Source: Bog-473 sp963730785
GTDB lineage: Bacteria; Actinomycetota; Acidimicrobiia; Acidimicrobiales; RAAP-2
Assembly (NCBI GenBank): GCA_963730785.1
Contig: CAVSTF010000003.1
Location: forward strand, 208,526 to 272,525
Length of the DNA: 64,000 bases
Direction: 5' to 3'
Shown here: positions 25,006-34,988 of the stretch, piece after piece
Layout: the number at the start of each line of letters is the position of its first letter
Position numbering within the stretch: the stretch's first letter is position 1
Made by a program: the position numbers and the translations under genes
Notes under the pieces: model-generated
Seen by the model: the letters and a program-made list of their open reading frames with translations, nothing else
Told to the model about the DNA's origin: nothing
The model's database searches: none

Positions 25006-26648
25006 TCAGCCTGGGTACAGGCCGGCGAAGTTCACGAAGTACGGGTACGGCACCAGGTGGCTCTGCGATATGCCCTTGAGCCAGCTCTGGGCCACCATGG
25101 CGTCATCCTTTTCGGACACGTTGAGCCAGCATCCGCTCTTCACCGCATTCTCGATCGCCTTGTTGTAGTCAGCGTTCGAACCGGAAGCAACGGCGGTGGA
25201 GTCGAGACTCGCCTCGTTGGCCACGTTGCAGCTCAGGTACTGAAGGCCGCCTGTGGGGTCAAAGCTGATGTGGGTCCACATGTACGGGTTGTCCGCATCA
25301 GGCCAGAAATACTGGACCAGTAGGTTGGGGGTGGCATTCGACGCTGCGGTTGAAGTGGATCCGACCCAGCCGAAGATCGACGAAGTCTGATAACCCACCA
25401 CCTTGGTGTTGAGTCCGTCAGCGTGGAGTGCCGCACCGATCTGCTCGGCGATGAGCTGATCGTCCGGGGCCCCGGTGTCGTAGCCGACGATGAAACTCTT
25501 CTGTGACGAAGAGAGTTTGGCGACGTAGGCCTTCAGCTTGGAGGGGTCGTAGGGGAAGGTCTGCTTGCCGTAGGCCGCCGGAAGGATGTGGGCCGGTGCG
25601 GCTTGGGTCGGTACCGATCCATCACCCGGGAACACGCCGGCCGTGATGTTCTTGATATTGATCGCATCAAGTACATCGGTCCGAGCCGTTTGAGACTCCA
25701 GGATGCCCTTGTTCTCGTTGAGATACGCCGTCTCTGACTGGAGTGAGGGGAGGCTGTATTCGGTGATGCCCGCCTTCGTCTTGTACTGGTTCACCGCCGA
25801 GGTGGTCAGGTCATGGAGAATGGCGGCCATCTGGCCGTCGTTGAACTCGATCTCCTCAGTCGAAAGATTGTCGATGACCGGGAAGTTGATGGTGGTGTAG
25901 TACGGCTTCTTGCCCCAATAGCCGGGGTAGGACTTCAACTGGTACACCACCCCGACCTTGGCCTCGGTGAGCTCGTAGGGCCCGGTACCGACGTCGTGGG
26001 TCTGCAAGTAGGTCTGGTCGTTGTCAGTGCCCTTGTTGGCGGCCAAGGCGGTCGGGCTCATCATGGCTGGTCCGTAGGCGGAGGCCAGGTAGTCCAGGAA
26101 GGCCGTGTTGGGTGCATCGAGCGTGATGACCGACCGTATATGGCCCTGGGGTCGCCACTGACTTGACGCCCTCCACCATGTAGGCCGGCCCTCCGTTGAC
26201 GGCCAGTCGACGGGCGAAGTCGGGGGCAATGGCCGACGAGTTGAATGGAGTGCCGTCGTGGAACGTCACACCCTGTCGAAGCTGGAAGGTGTAGGTGAGA
26301 CCGCTCCTGCGAGATGGTCCAACTGGTGGCCAGTTCGGGCTCAATGACGCGGTTGGCGGTCCCTGGCTTGTAGGTCAAGAGCCCTTCGTACATATTGCGG
26401 GTGAGCTCAATGCCCTCACCGGCGTAGTACACGTCAGGGTCTGGTGGTTGACCCGGGTCTTCAAGGAAGCTCAAATTGAGAGTGTGGCTCTTGGGGAATG
26501 AGGCCGCTCCAGCTGACGTCGACGACGCGAAACTGGCGATCGGCACGGCGACCATGGACAGCAATGCTGCCGATCCAACTACATGAAGGGCTCGCCGTTT
26601 CAACGCTGAGCGCATACCCGTGGCCGACCCTTGAGTTCTCCCAATCAT
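25006..26648 (-). CDS. ABC importer solute-binding protein, family 5 (peptide/oligopeptide type), frame broken twice
   Basis: About 547 residues after repairing two frame breaks (near 26,310 and 26,130). ATG at 26648 follows a strong GGAAAGAGGAG. The N-terminus is a Sec-type signal (charged region with LKRRALHV, then a hydrophobic core ending AGA-A). Then ELTRNMYEGLLTYKPG, GLTYTFQLRQGVTFHDG and NTAFLDYLASAYGPAMMSP are the family's hallmarks, followed by the long C-terminal lobe. It is the extracellular receptor for the permeases and ATPase downstream, separated from them by the riboswitch, the ligase and two hydrolases. The breaks look like single-base indels. Confidence 0.85.
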
Positions 26649-26688
26649 GCTGCTCCTCTTTCCACTGTTGCGATCTTGTTTGGCTCGG

Positions 26689-27286
26689 TCAATGCAGCGA
26701 ATCGCTGAGTACTTCTTCGGTCGTCCGGCAGGCGCCGTGCTGGAGGTACTCCATGGCACTGAGCGAGGCCTCATGCCGGGCATCAGAGGATCCGATCACG
26801 CAGTCACTCACCACCCGCATGAAGTAGTCGTGCTGGTGCCCGTCAGCGAACGTGTAATGGACACAGACATCGGTCAATCCGCCGATGAGGATGAGCGTCG
26901 ACGCGTCGTAATCCCTTCAGCAGGATTTCCAGGTCGGTACCGAAGAAGCATGAGTAACGGCGCTTGGCGATGGAGTACTCGCCGTCGCCGGGTACCAGGG
27001 TTGGCCACAGTTCGGTGCCGGCATCGCCCTCGACACAGTGGACGCCTTCATTGCCGTCGAGCTCGCGCCCGAAGTCCACTCCGTCTCGACGGTGTGACTC
27101 TTGGAAGAACACAATCGGAATGCCAGCAGCCCGAGCGCCCGCCACGAGTCGCTCGGCCTTGCTGATCATTTCCGCTTGGCCGCCCATCAGTTCGATGCCC
27201 ATCTCTTCGGCCGTCATCCCATAGCCACGTTGAATGTCGATGACCACCAGTACCGGTTGGCCAGAAATCATTGGGAGCGTTGGCAC
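26689..27286 (-). CDS. Isochorismatase-family cysteine hydrolase, one frame break
   Basis: About 199 residues once a break near 26,905 is bridged. VVIDIQRGYG gives the catalytic Asp, SIAKRRYSCFFGTDLE the Lys, and GGLTDVCVHYT (after the break) the nucleophilic Cys, so the full triad is present. The GTG start at 27286 follows GAGGAGGTGATCCC, nearly the whole anti-Shine-Dalgarno complement. Family members include biuret hydrolase, N-carbamoylsarcosine amidase, ureidoacrylate amidase and guanylurea hydrolase; the guanidine context favours a guanylurea- or N-carbamoyl-type substrate. It sits 40 bases upstream of the solute-binding protein gene. Confidence 0.82.
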
Positions 27287-27448
27287 GGGATCACCTCCTC
27301 GTTTCGGTATCAGCAGTGCGCGGTATTCCGCGTGTGCACTCGACCCACTTCCACGTTGGATTCAAACCCTCTTCTGTTTCGGATCAAGTACGAGAAAGTT
27401 TCCGGAGGATGAACAGCGTTGTGTAATGCGAAAATTGTGTGGCGTACA

Positions 27449-28133
27449 TCACGACGCTTCCAAGTTCTGCCACGTTTTGGCCGCCCGTCGAAGCTGAGCT
27501 TCGGATGCCCCACATGTTCGAAGTGCTGCATCAGCCATCAAAGTTGGTGTCTGCGTGTGTCTTCTGACGCGTGGTCGTGCGGTAATCACGCTCTCCACCA
27601 GCCCGAAGACAAGGTCAGGCGTCTCCGCTGACATCAGCACGCGGCAGCACACCCGATGCAATGCCTCGCCGAATGTGATCCTCGTACACCTTGAAGAGCT
27701 GTCGCCTTCGGCGCCAAAACCAGCTGAATTGCGGATCTCGTGCTTCGGGAAGGAGTTGCAGCGCACCGAGGTTGTACGGCCCCTGACAAAGGTTGGCCAC
27801 ATCGGCCTCGACGAGTAACCACAATGCCGTGTCCGCCTCATAATCGTCGAGTCCGATTCGATCACTCAACTCAAGCGCAGGGCGAAGGGTCCGGTCCAAC
27901 AATTCACTAAGAATGTCCTGCTTACGGGCGAAATAGTGAAAAAGCGAGGCTTGTCGAAGACCAACTTCCACGGCGATGGCCCGGGTCGAAGTTGCGGTGT
28001 AGCCGTAGGTTTCGAACAACCCAGCCGCCACAGCCAGGATCTCCTCGCTGACGCTGTTGGAGAGTTCACGGGGATCAGCTCTGGGCCGGCCAACCGGCCG
28101 CGTGGACAGTGACTCGATGGAGTGTTTCGCCAT
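27449..28133 (-). CDS. TetR-family regulator of the guanidine island, one frame break
   Basis: The ATG frame from 28133 gives 172 residues, ending early at 27615. A one-base shift near 27,625 restores a plausible C-terminus (VFGLVESVITARP then LADAALRTCG) to a stop at 27449, about 227 residues in all. The HTH is clear: EEILAVAAGLFETYGYTATSTRAIAVEVGLRQASLFHYFARKQDIL. It is divergent from the DUF1989 pair, with a perfect palindrome between, and upstream of the isochorismatase gene; it probably represses the carboxylase operon and itself. Confidence 0.82.
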
Positions 28134-28171
28134 GTTAACGACGCGTGAAGGTGTCGTACATCGTCTGGATT

Positions 28172-28187
28172 TCTATCACTTGATAGA
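28172..28187. promoter_or_regulatory. TetR operator candidate, perfect 16-base palindrome
   Basis: TCTATCA-CT-TGATAGA: arms of seven bases with a two-base centre, in the 98-base spacer between the TetR gene and the first DUF1989 gene. GATAAT at 28184-28189 resembles a -10 box for the forward operon and overlaps the palindrome, which fits repression. No ykkC-like sequence is visible in this spacer, so the two halves of the island appear to be controlled differently. Confidence 0.6.
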
Positions 28188-28231
28188 TAATCATATGACC
28201 TACGGCGTGACGCGTTGATGGAAGGTTGGAC

Positions 28232-29113
28232 ATGACGGGGCCGATAATCGGCGAGACGGCAACGACGACGGGTGCGCGCGCCCATGCCCGAGGACAGGCC
28301 AACACGGTGGTGCCACATATGCCTATCGTGCCGGCCAATCGTTTTGAGCCGCTGCCCGATGGAGTGGCTCCTGCGCAGATGCGGTGGGCTGAGCGGGTGG
28401 CGCCGGGTGGCTACGCGCACCGAGTCCTTGCCCCGGGCTCCACCCTTCGTCTCGGTGACGTGGACGCCGATGCCTGCGCCCATGTGCTCCTGTTTCGGGC
28501 GGATCAGCCGTGGGAGCGACTCTGTGTCGCCGACACGGTGAAGGTGCAGTGGCAGGCCTACTCCGGCGCCGGGCAGTTATTGCTGTCCGATCAGGGGCGT
28601 GTCCTGGCCAGTGTGGTGACCGACACCTCCGGCGCCCACGACAGCATTTGTGGCACGACAACCCTGCTGGGCAACTTCGAGCGCTACGGCTCAGGTTCTC
28701 CTGAGGGTCCTTCCCCGGCTGGACGGGAACTCTTCGTATTGGCGGCGGCCAAACACGGCCTTGGTTCCAGGGATCTTCCACCCAGCATGTCGTTCTTCAA
28801 GGGAGTCCGGGTAAACCCGACGAGCGGTGCGCTCGAGTGGAAGGGCGGCACCGGGACGCCTTCGGTGGTGGAGTTGCGAGCCGAAATGCCCCTCCTGATC
28901 CTGATTGCCAATACGACGCATCCCATTGATCCTCGGGACACCTGGCAATGCTCAACCCTGGAGGTGGTGGCCTGGGCGGGTTCGCCCACGGGAGCGCACG
29001 ATGCACTCTGGACGTCGACTCCGGAACGAGCACGGGCATTCGAGAACACGGCCGAGGAAATGGCGTCCTACGGAGCGCCTCTTGAGCGGATGGAGCCCAG
29101 TGGCGCTCATTGA
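28232..29113 (+). CDS. DUF1989 protein 1, urea-carboxylase-associated (carboxyguanidine deiminase subunit-like)
   Basis: 293 residues from the ATG at 28232, six bases after GGAAGG. YAHRVLAPGSTLRLGDVDADACAHVLLFRADQPWERLCVADTVKVQW is the start of the DUF1989 (aminomethyltransferase-like beta) fold, and DTSGAHDSICGTTTLLGNFERYG the conserved centre. These proteins occur in pairs next to urea-carboxylase-type genes and, where studied, form a carboxyguanidine deiminase (CgdAB) that converts carboxyguanidine to allophanate. It overlaps the second DUF1989 gene by 14 bases, typical of a two-subunit enzyme. Confidence 0.86.
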   Translation: MTGPIIGETATTTGARAHARGQANTVVPHMPIVPANRFEPLPDGVAPAQMRWAERVAPGGYAHRVLAPGSTLRLGDVDADACAHVLLFRADQPWERLCVADTVKVQWQAYSGAGQLLLSDQGRVLASVVTDTSGAHDSICGTTTLLGNFERYGSGSPEGPSPAGRELFVLAAAKHGLGSRDLPPSMSFFKGVRVNPTSGALEWKGGTGTPSVVELRAEMPLLILIANTTHPIDPRDTWQCSTLEVVAWAGSPTGAHDALWTSTPERARAFENTAEEMASYGAPLERMEPSGAH

Positions 29114-29702
29114 CGATGTCGTGGCGGCTCGGGCACCGTGGTCCGGGGTCGTGCCGGCCGGCGGCACTTTGCAGATCGTTGACACCGGGGGCAATCAGGC
29201 GGTCGACTGCCTGTTCTACGTGGTTGGGGACACGGCCGAGCGGTACAGCGCTCCCGACACGGTGGCCGCCCAAGGGTCCATTTTCCTGACCACCGGGAGC
29301 GTGCTCCGGTCGAATCTCGGACGTCCACTTTTGACCGTCATCGCCGACGAGGTGGGCCGCCACGACACCCTGGGCGGAGCCTGCTCCAAGGAATCGAACA
29401 CGCTGCGGTACGGCCATCACACCAAGGCTCAGCATGCCTGCGTTGAGAATTTCCTGATCGAAGGGGCCAAGTGGGGCTTGGGGAAGCGCGACGTCGTGAG
29501 CAATATCAACTGGTACATGAACGTGCCCGTTGAGTCGGATGGCGCCTTGGGCATCGTCGACGGACTTTCGGCTCCTGGACTCTCGTTGACGCTTCGAGCC
29601 CACGTCGACGTCCTGACCCTGGTGTCGAACTGCCCTCAGATCAACAACCCATGCAACGGATTCGATCCCACGCCGGTTCGCATCGTTGTCGAGGAAGCCT
29701 GA
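29100..29702 (+). CDS. DUF1989 protein 2, urea-carboxylase-associated (carboxyguanidine deiminase subunit-like)
   Basis: 200 residues from the GTG at 29100 with GGAG just upstream, inside the end of the first DUF1989 gene. GGNQAVDCLFYVVGDTAERYSAPDTVAAQGSIFLTTGSVL and DEVGRHDTLGGACSKESNTLRYGHHTKAQHACVENF are the family core, with several His and Cys residues suited to metal binding. It is the shorter, better conserved partner. Followed two bases later by the carboxylase start. Confidence 0.87.
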   Translation: MALIDDVVAARAPWSGVVPAGGTLQIVDTGGNQAVDCLFYVVGDTAERYSAPDTVAAQGSIFLTTGSVLRSNLGRPLLTVIADEVGRHDTLGGACSKESNTLRYGHHTKAQHACVENFLIEGAKWGLGKRDVVSNINWYMNVPVESDGALGIVDGLSAPGLSLTLRAHVDVLTLVSNCPQINNPCNGFDPTPVRIVVEEA

Positions 29703-29704
29703 CT

Positions 29705-32700
29705 ATGGAGTCGCTGCTGGTCGCCAACCGCGGCGAAATCGCGGTCCGCATCATCTCGACGGCAGCCAGACTTGGTATTTCCACCGTGGCCGTGTTCTCG
29801 GATGCCGATCGGGGAGCGCCGCATGTGCGCTTGGCTGACCAGGCCGTTCGTATCGGTCCCACTCCGGCCCGGGAGAGCTATTTGCGGGCGGAGGCCATCG
29901 TCGAGGCCGCCTTGGCCACCGGAGCCCAGGCCATCCATCCTGGCTATGGGTTCCTGTCGGAGCACGCTGACTTCGCCCGGATGGTGGAGGTCGGCTGGGC
30001 TCTTGTTCGTAGGACCGACTGCCGCAGCAGATGGAGTTGTTCGGCGTGAAGCATGCGGCCAGGGATGCGGCCGCGGCGGCCGGGGTGCCGTTGGTGCCCG
30101 GCAGTGGCCTGTTGTCATCAGTCGACGAGGCCATGGAGGCAGCGATCCAGCATTGGCTACCCGTTGATGGTCAAGGCCACCGGTGGTGGGGGCGGTATCG
30201 GTATTCAGCCGTGCGACGGTCCCGAGGACCTGGCCGAGGCGTACACCCGCGTCTCCCGTCTGGCGGAGGCGAATTTCGGCAATGGGGCCGTGTTCTTGGA
30301 GCGCCGGGTCCTGCGGGCCCGTCACATCGAAGTACAGGTCCTCGGTGACGGATTGGGCGACGTGGTCACGTTGGGCGACCGCGACTGCAGCCTGCAGCGG
30401 CGCAATCAGAAAGTGGTGGAGGAGGCGCCGGCGCCGAACATTCCGGACGGGGTGCGTGAGGTGATCGCCCGGACGAGCGCCGAGCTTTGCCGATCGGTCC
30501 AGTACCGGTCAGCCGGAACCGTCGAATTCGTCTACGACGTCGAGCGTGCCGAGGCCATGTTCCTGGAGGTGAACACCCGCCTGCAGGTGGAGCATCCGGT
30601 CACCGAGCAGGTCTGGGGCGTCGATCTGGTTGAACTGATGCTTCGAGTTGCCGATGGGGATTCGACGCGCGCTGGACATGGCTCGAGATGCTCGCAGTCA
30701 AGGTTCCTCCATTGAGGCTCGGGTCTATGCCGAGGATGTCACTCGCGACTACCAACCCAGTCCTGGTCTCATCACCCAGGTGACGTGGGCCCCCGGGACC
30801 CGAGTCGACGGTTGGATCGAGAACGGCACCGAAGTGTCTGCCGCCTATGACCCGCTGCTGGCCAAGGTGATAGCCACGGGCGAGGACCGGGAAGCGGCTC
30901 GCGACGACCCTTCAGGCCGCGTTGGCGACGAGCGCCATCGACGGGATTGAGACCAACCTCGCGTTCGTCGCGGCCGCCATTGAACTGCCTGATTTCGTCG
31001 CCTGTACCCACACCACCGCCACGCTGGCCGAGTTCAGGTTCTCATCGCCCCGCCTCGAGGTCGTCCGACCTGGCACCCAGACGACGGTCCAGGCCTGGCC
31101 CGGTCGCCAGGGGTTCTGGGATGTCGGCGTCCCCCCATCAGGGCCGATGGATGACCGATCCTTTCGCTGGGGGAACCGAGCCCTGGGCAACGATGAGGGC
31201 GCTCCAGGCATTGAAGCCACGCTGGTAGGACCGTCCATCCTGTGCACCGCCGACACGTGGGTCTGCGTGACCGGTGCACCGACGGTGGTCACGGTCGATG
31301 GTGAACCTGTTCCCATGTGGGCCCCGGTGCAGGTGCCGCGCCGGGTCCGTGCTCGATGTTGGGGCCATCGGTGCCCCGGGCATTCGGGCCTACATCGCCT
31401 TTAGCCGGTGGATTGCAGGTGCCGGAATTCTTAGGCAGTGCCACCACGTTCACCTTGGGCGGCCTGGGTGGGCTCGGGGGACGGACTCTCCGGGCTGGCG
31501 ACGTCCTGCGGACCGATCCCCCGGCCATCGATCCGGAATTAGTCGGACGCGCCGACGGAGCCGCTGCCAGCACTTTCAGTGGATTGGAAGGTCGACGTGA
31601 TGCCGGGCCCTCACGCCGCCCCGGAATTCTTTACCGAGCAGGATTTGGACGTCTTCTACGCCACTGATTGGGAGGTCCATTTCAACTCTGCCCGCACGGG
31701 CGTCCGGTTGGTTGGACCCAGACCGAAATGGGCCCGTTCCGACGGGGGCGACGCCGGTCTTCATCCGTCCAACATTCATGACACGCCCTATTCGGTCGGG
31801 GCCGTCAACTTCACGGGTGATGTTCCCATTCTCTTAGGCCCGGACGGCCCGAGCCTTGGTGGTTTCGTCTGCCCCGCCACGGTGCTGCTGGACGAGCGGT
31901 GGAAGCTCGGGCAATTGCGGCCCGGCGATCGGGTCCGTTTCGTGCCGCGGCAGGCGGTGGGAGCTCCGAACCTCTTGCTGAGGGACGGCGCCCCTGACTT
32001 GACCGGGGTGATGGCTCGCCGACTCCAGGGAGCGACTCCGGCTGTGACGTATCGAGCCAACGGCGACGACAACCTGCTCGTGGAGTACGGCGCCATGGAA
32101 CTCGACATTTCCATGCGGGCCCGCATCCACGTCTTGGCCGAGGAGATAAGGAAAGCGGGTCTGGAGGGGATCATCGACCTCACTCCGGGGGTGCGAACGC
32201 TTCAGGTCCATTTCGATCCTCGGGTCGCCAACTTGGACCAGGTCTTGGATGCCGTCGGCGCGCTGGAAGACACGCTGCCTCCGTCGGATCAACTTGAGGT
32301 GCCCAGTCGCGAGATCTTCCTCCCGTTGTCGTGGGATGACCCGGCCATCCATGAAGCCACGTCGCGCTACATGGCTGGTGTGCGCGACGACGCGCCGTGG
32401 TGCCCCTGGAACATTGAATTCATTCGCCGGATCAATGGGTTGAACGATGTGGACGAGGTGCGTCGCATTGTTTTTGACGCCTCCTACTTGGTGCTCGGTC
32501 TGGGCGACGTCTACCTGGGCGCACCGCTGGCCACGCCGATCGACCCCCGTCACCGCCTGGTGACGACGAAGTACAACCCGGCTCGTACCTGGACCGCGGA
32601 GAACTCGGTCGGCATCGGCGGGGCCTATCTCTGTATTTATGGCATGGAGAGTCCGGGCGGTTATCAGCTGGTGGGTCGGACCGTGCAGATCTGGCGAACG

Positions 32701-33252
32701 CACCAGCAGTACCCTCCTTTTGAACCCGGCACGCCGTGGCTCCTGCGGTTCTTCGACCGCATCAACTGGTTTCCTGTTTCGGCGGAGGAATTGCTCGACG
32801 CCCGCGCCGATTTCGCCGTCGGACGATATGAGGTGCGGGTCGAAGAGGGTGTCTTCCGCCTGGGAGATTACGAACAGATGCTGGTCGACGAGGCCGATTC
32901 GATTGCGGCCTTCCGCACTCGCCAGTCGGCCTCGTTCAATGCTGAGCGAGCCGCCTGGGCCGCAGCCGGCGAGTTCGAACCTCGGGAGGATCCGATACCA
33001 GTACCGGTCGGTGAATTCGAAGTGCCGGAGAACGGGACGCTGGTCGAGGCACCCATGACGTCAAGTGTGTGGAAGGTGGTGGCGCAACCAGGTGACACGG
33101 TGGTCGCTGGTCAAGCCCTCATCATCCTCGAAGCCATGAAGACAGAGACCTCTGTGCTCTCACCGTGCGATGGCGTGGTGCTCAGCATTGTGGTGTCGCC
33201 CGGCACCCAGGTCCACACCGGATCCCCGTTGGTCGTGGTTGGGACCACCTGA
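29705..33252 (+). CDS. Urea/guanidine carboxylase, biotin-dependent; first half frame-broken
   Basis: 3,548 bases, about 1,180 residues if repaired, the size of a single-chain urea carboxylase. ATP-grasp biotin carboxylase (LLVANRGEIAVRII at the start, YPLMVKATGGGGGIGI, FLEVNTRLQVEHPVTEQ), then an allophanate-hydrolase-subunit-like carboxyltransferase (VSVQA-type core, GPMDDRSFRWGNRALG; KLGQLRPGDRVRFVP) and a C-terminal biotinyl domain (IILEAMKTET). About eight frame breaks fall between 29,990 and 31,580; the second half is clean. Beside a DUF1989 pair, guanidine rather than urea is the likelier substrate: guanidine plus CO2 gives carboxyguanidine. Whether the gene is intact in the cell is uncertain. 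Confidence 0.85.
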
Positions 33253-33265
33253 TGCGGGGGTCAAG

Positions 33266-34984
33266 GTGGGCGTAGCCACGGAAGCGGCTGAGCGCTCCTT
33301 GGCCGCGGTCGCCGAAGCGGAACGTCCCGAGGTATGGATCAGTCGCTTCAGTGAGAGCCACATCCGCGACACGGCTGCCCGGATTGACGAAGATGTCGCT
33401 GCCGGCGCGGACCTTCCATTGGCCGGTCTGACGTTTGCGGTCAAAGACAACATCGACGTGGCCGGTCTGGCGACCACGGCCGCATGTCCGGACTTTTCCT
33501 ATCAACCCGACGTGGATGCCCCGGCTGTGCAGGCGCTGCGACAGGCTGGTGCGATCTGCATCGGTAAGACGAACCTCGACCAATTCGCCACCGGGCTCGT
33601 GGGCACCCGCAGTCCCTACGGTGCCGTCCGCAATGCGTGGCATCCGGAACGAATTTCGGGCGGGAGCAGTAGTGGATCCGCAGTAGCGGTTGCCCTTGGT
33701 CTGGTTGATGTCGCCCTGGGGACGGATACGGCAGGATCCGGTCGCGTGCCGGCCGCGCTCAACGGCATCGTCGGCTTCAAAGCCACCTACGGCCTGGTGT
33801 CCACTCAGGGCGTGGTGCCGGCCTGCTACTCGTTCGACTGCGTCACCGTCTTCGCTGCCGATGTCACTCTGGCCAGTCGGGCGATGGCGGTCATGGCTGG
33901 GCCGGGCGGTATCGCACCTGATCGACGCCAGTTCCCCCCTCACGCACCACTGGGTTCGAACGATCCGCCCATCGTCGCCCGTCCATCACTTGCTCAACTG
34001 CCCGAACTCTCGGCCAGCCGACTGGCAGCCTACGAAGCCGCGCTCGAGCATCTCCATCAGATGGGTTGCACGCTCGTCGATATTGACCTGGCCCCATTTT
34101 TGGAGGCGGGCCAACTCCTCTATCAAGGGGCGTTCGTGGCCGAGCGCTACGAAGCGGTCGGGGAGTGGATGTCGTCGCATCCCGGCCACCTCGACCCAAC
34201 GGTGAGCAGCATCATTCTGGGAGCTGCGTCACTTCCGGCCCATCGCCTGGCGGCCGACATTCGTCGTCTGGCTGGCCTGAAGGCCAAGGTCATGGCGGAA
34301 TGGCGCCGGGTGGGCGCTGATTCGCTCGTCCTGCCCACGGTACCGATCCACCCGACCTTGGCCGAGGTCGCCGCCGACCCGATCGGCACCAATACCGCCC
34401 TCGGGCGCTACACCACGTTCCTCAATCTGCTCGATCTGTGTGCAGTTGCCGTACCGTTCGGCACCTGTGACGGCCTGCCCCACGGGGTGAGTTGCATCGG
34501 TCCAGCCTTCAGTGACTCGGTGCAGATGCAGATGGCCCAAAAGTTCGAATCATCGGGTGCCGATCCATCAACTGGCGGCCACAAACCTGGACTGGGCACC
34601 CAGGCCGTCCGGTTGGCCGTGGTCGGGGCCCATCTGTCGGGCCAGCCGCTCAATCATCAATTGACGCAACGGGGCGGCCGCCTGGTCGGACCGGCGGCCA
34701 CGTCGGCCACCTATCGCCTCTTCGCCCTCGACACCCAGCCTCCCAAACCTGGATTGATTCGAGTCAGTGACGGTGGCGCGTCCATCGCCCTTGAGGTGTG
34801 GGAGTTGCCTCCGAGCGGCTTTGCCGATTTCGTGGACAGTCTCCCCTCACCGATGGCCATCGGCACGCTCGATCTTTCCGATGGATCACAAGTGACCGGC
34901 TTCCTGTGTGAGCCAATTGCCATCGAGGGGGCGCGAGATATCAGCGAATTCGGTGGCTGGCGGAACTATCTCGCTTCTCGTTGA
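33266..34984 (+). CDS. atzF: Allophanate hydrolase
   Basis: 572 residues from the GTG at 33266 (GGGGG five bases upstream). The amidase-signature part has the Ser-Ser-Lys triad: Lys in GLTFAVKDNIDVAG, Ser residues in ISGGSSSGSAVAVALGLVDVALGTDTAGSGRVPAA. A C-terminal domain of about 120 residues (LGTQAVRLAVVGAHLSGQPLN onward) matches the allophanate-hydrolase extension absent from ordinary amidases. It hydrolyses allophanate, giving CO2 and two ammonia, and is the last step after carboxylase and deiminase. It closes the forward operon; stops of this and the next gene are 4 bases apart. Confidence 0.9.
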   Translation: MGVATEAAERSLAAVAEAERPEVWISRFSESHIRDTAARIDEDVAAGADLPLAGLTFAVKDNIDVAGLATTAACPDFSYQPDVDAPAVQALRQAGAICIGKTNLDQFATGLVGTRSPYGAVRNAWHPERISGGSSSGSAVAVALGLVDVALGTDTAGSGRVPAALNGIVGFKATYGLVSTQGVVPACYSFDCVTVFAADVTLASRAMAVMAGPGGIAPDRRQFPPHAPLGSNDPPIVARPSLAQLPELSASRLAAYEAALEHLHQMGCTLVDIDLAPFLEAGQLLYQGAFVAERYEAVGEWMSSHPGHLDPTVSSIILGAASLPAHRLAADIRRLAGLKAKVMAEWRRVGADSLVLPTVPIHPTLAEVAADPIGTNTALGRYTTFLNLLDLCAVAVPFGTCDGLPHGVSCIGPAFSDSVQMQMAQKFESSGADPSTGGHKPGLGTQAVRLAVVGAHLSGQPLNHQLTQRGGRLVGPAATSATYRLFALDTQPPKPGLIRVSDGGASIALEVWELPPSGFADFVDSLPSPMAIGTLDLSDGSQVTGFLCEPIAIEGARDISEFGGWRNYLASR

Positions 34985-34988
34985 CCTC

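Noticed and set aside
27316..27341. Imperfect hairpin in the isochorismatase leader as a guanidine-II or -III riboswitch
   Set aside because: The ACGR loops and paired hairpins of guanidine-II and the pseudoknot of guanidine-III are not present.
29705..31600. Reading the first half of the carboxylase as several small separate genes
   Set aside because: The pieces in different frames form one continuous carboxylase in the right order; separate genes would each lack starts, stops and complete domains.
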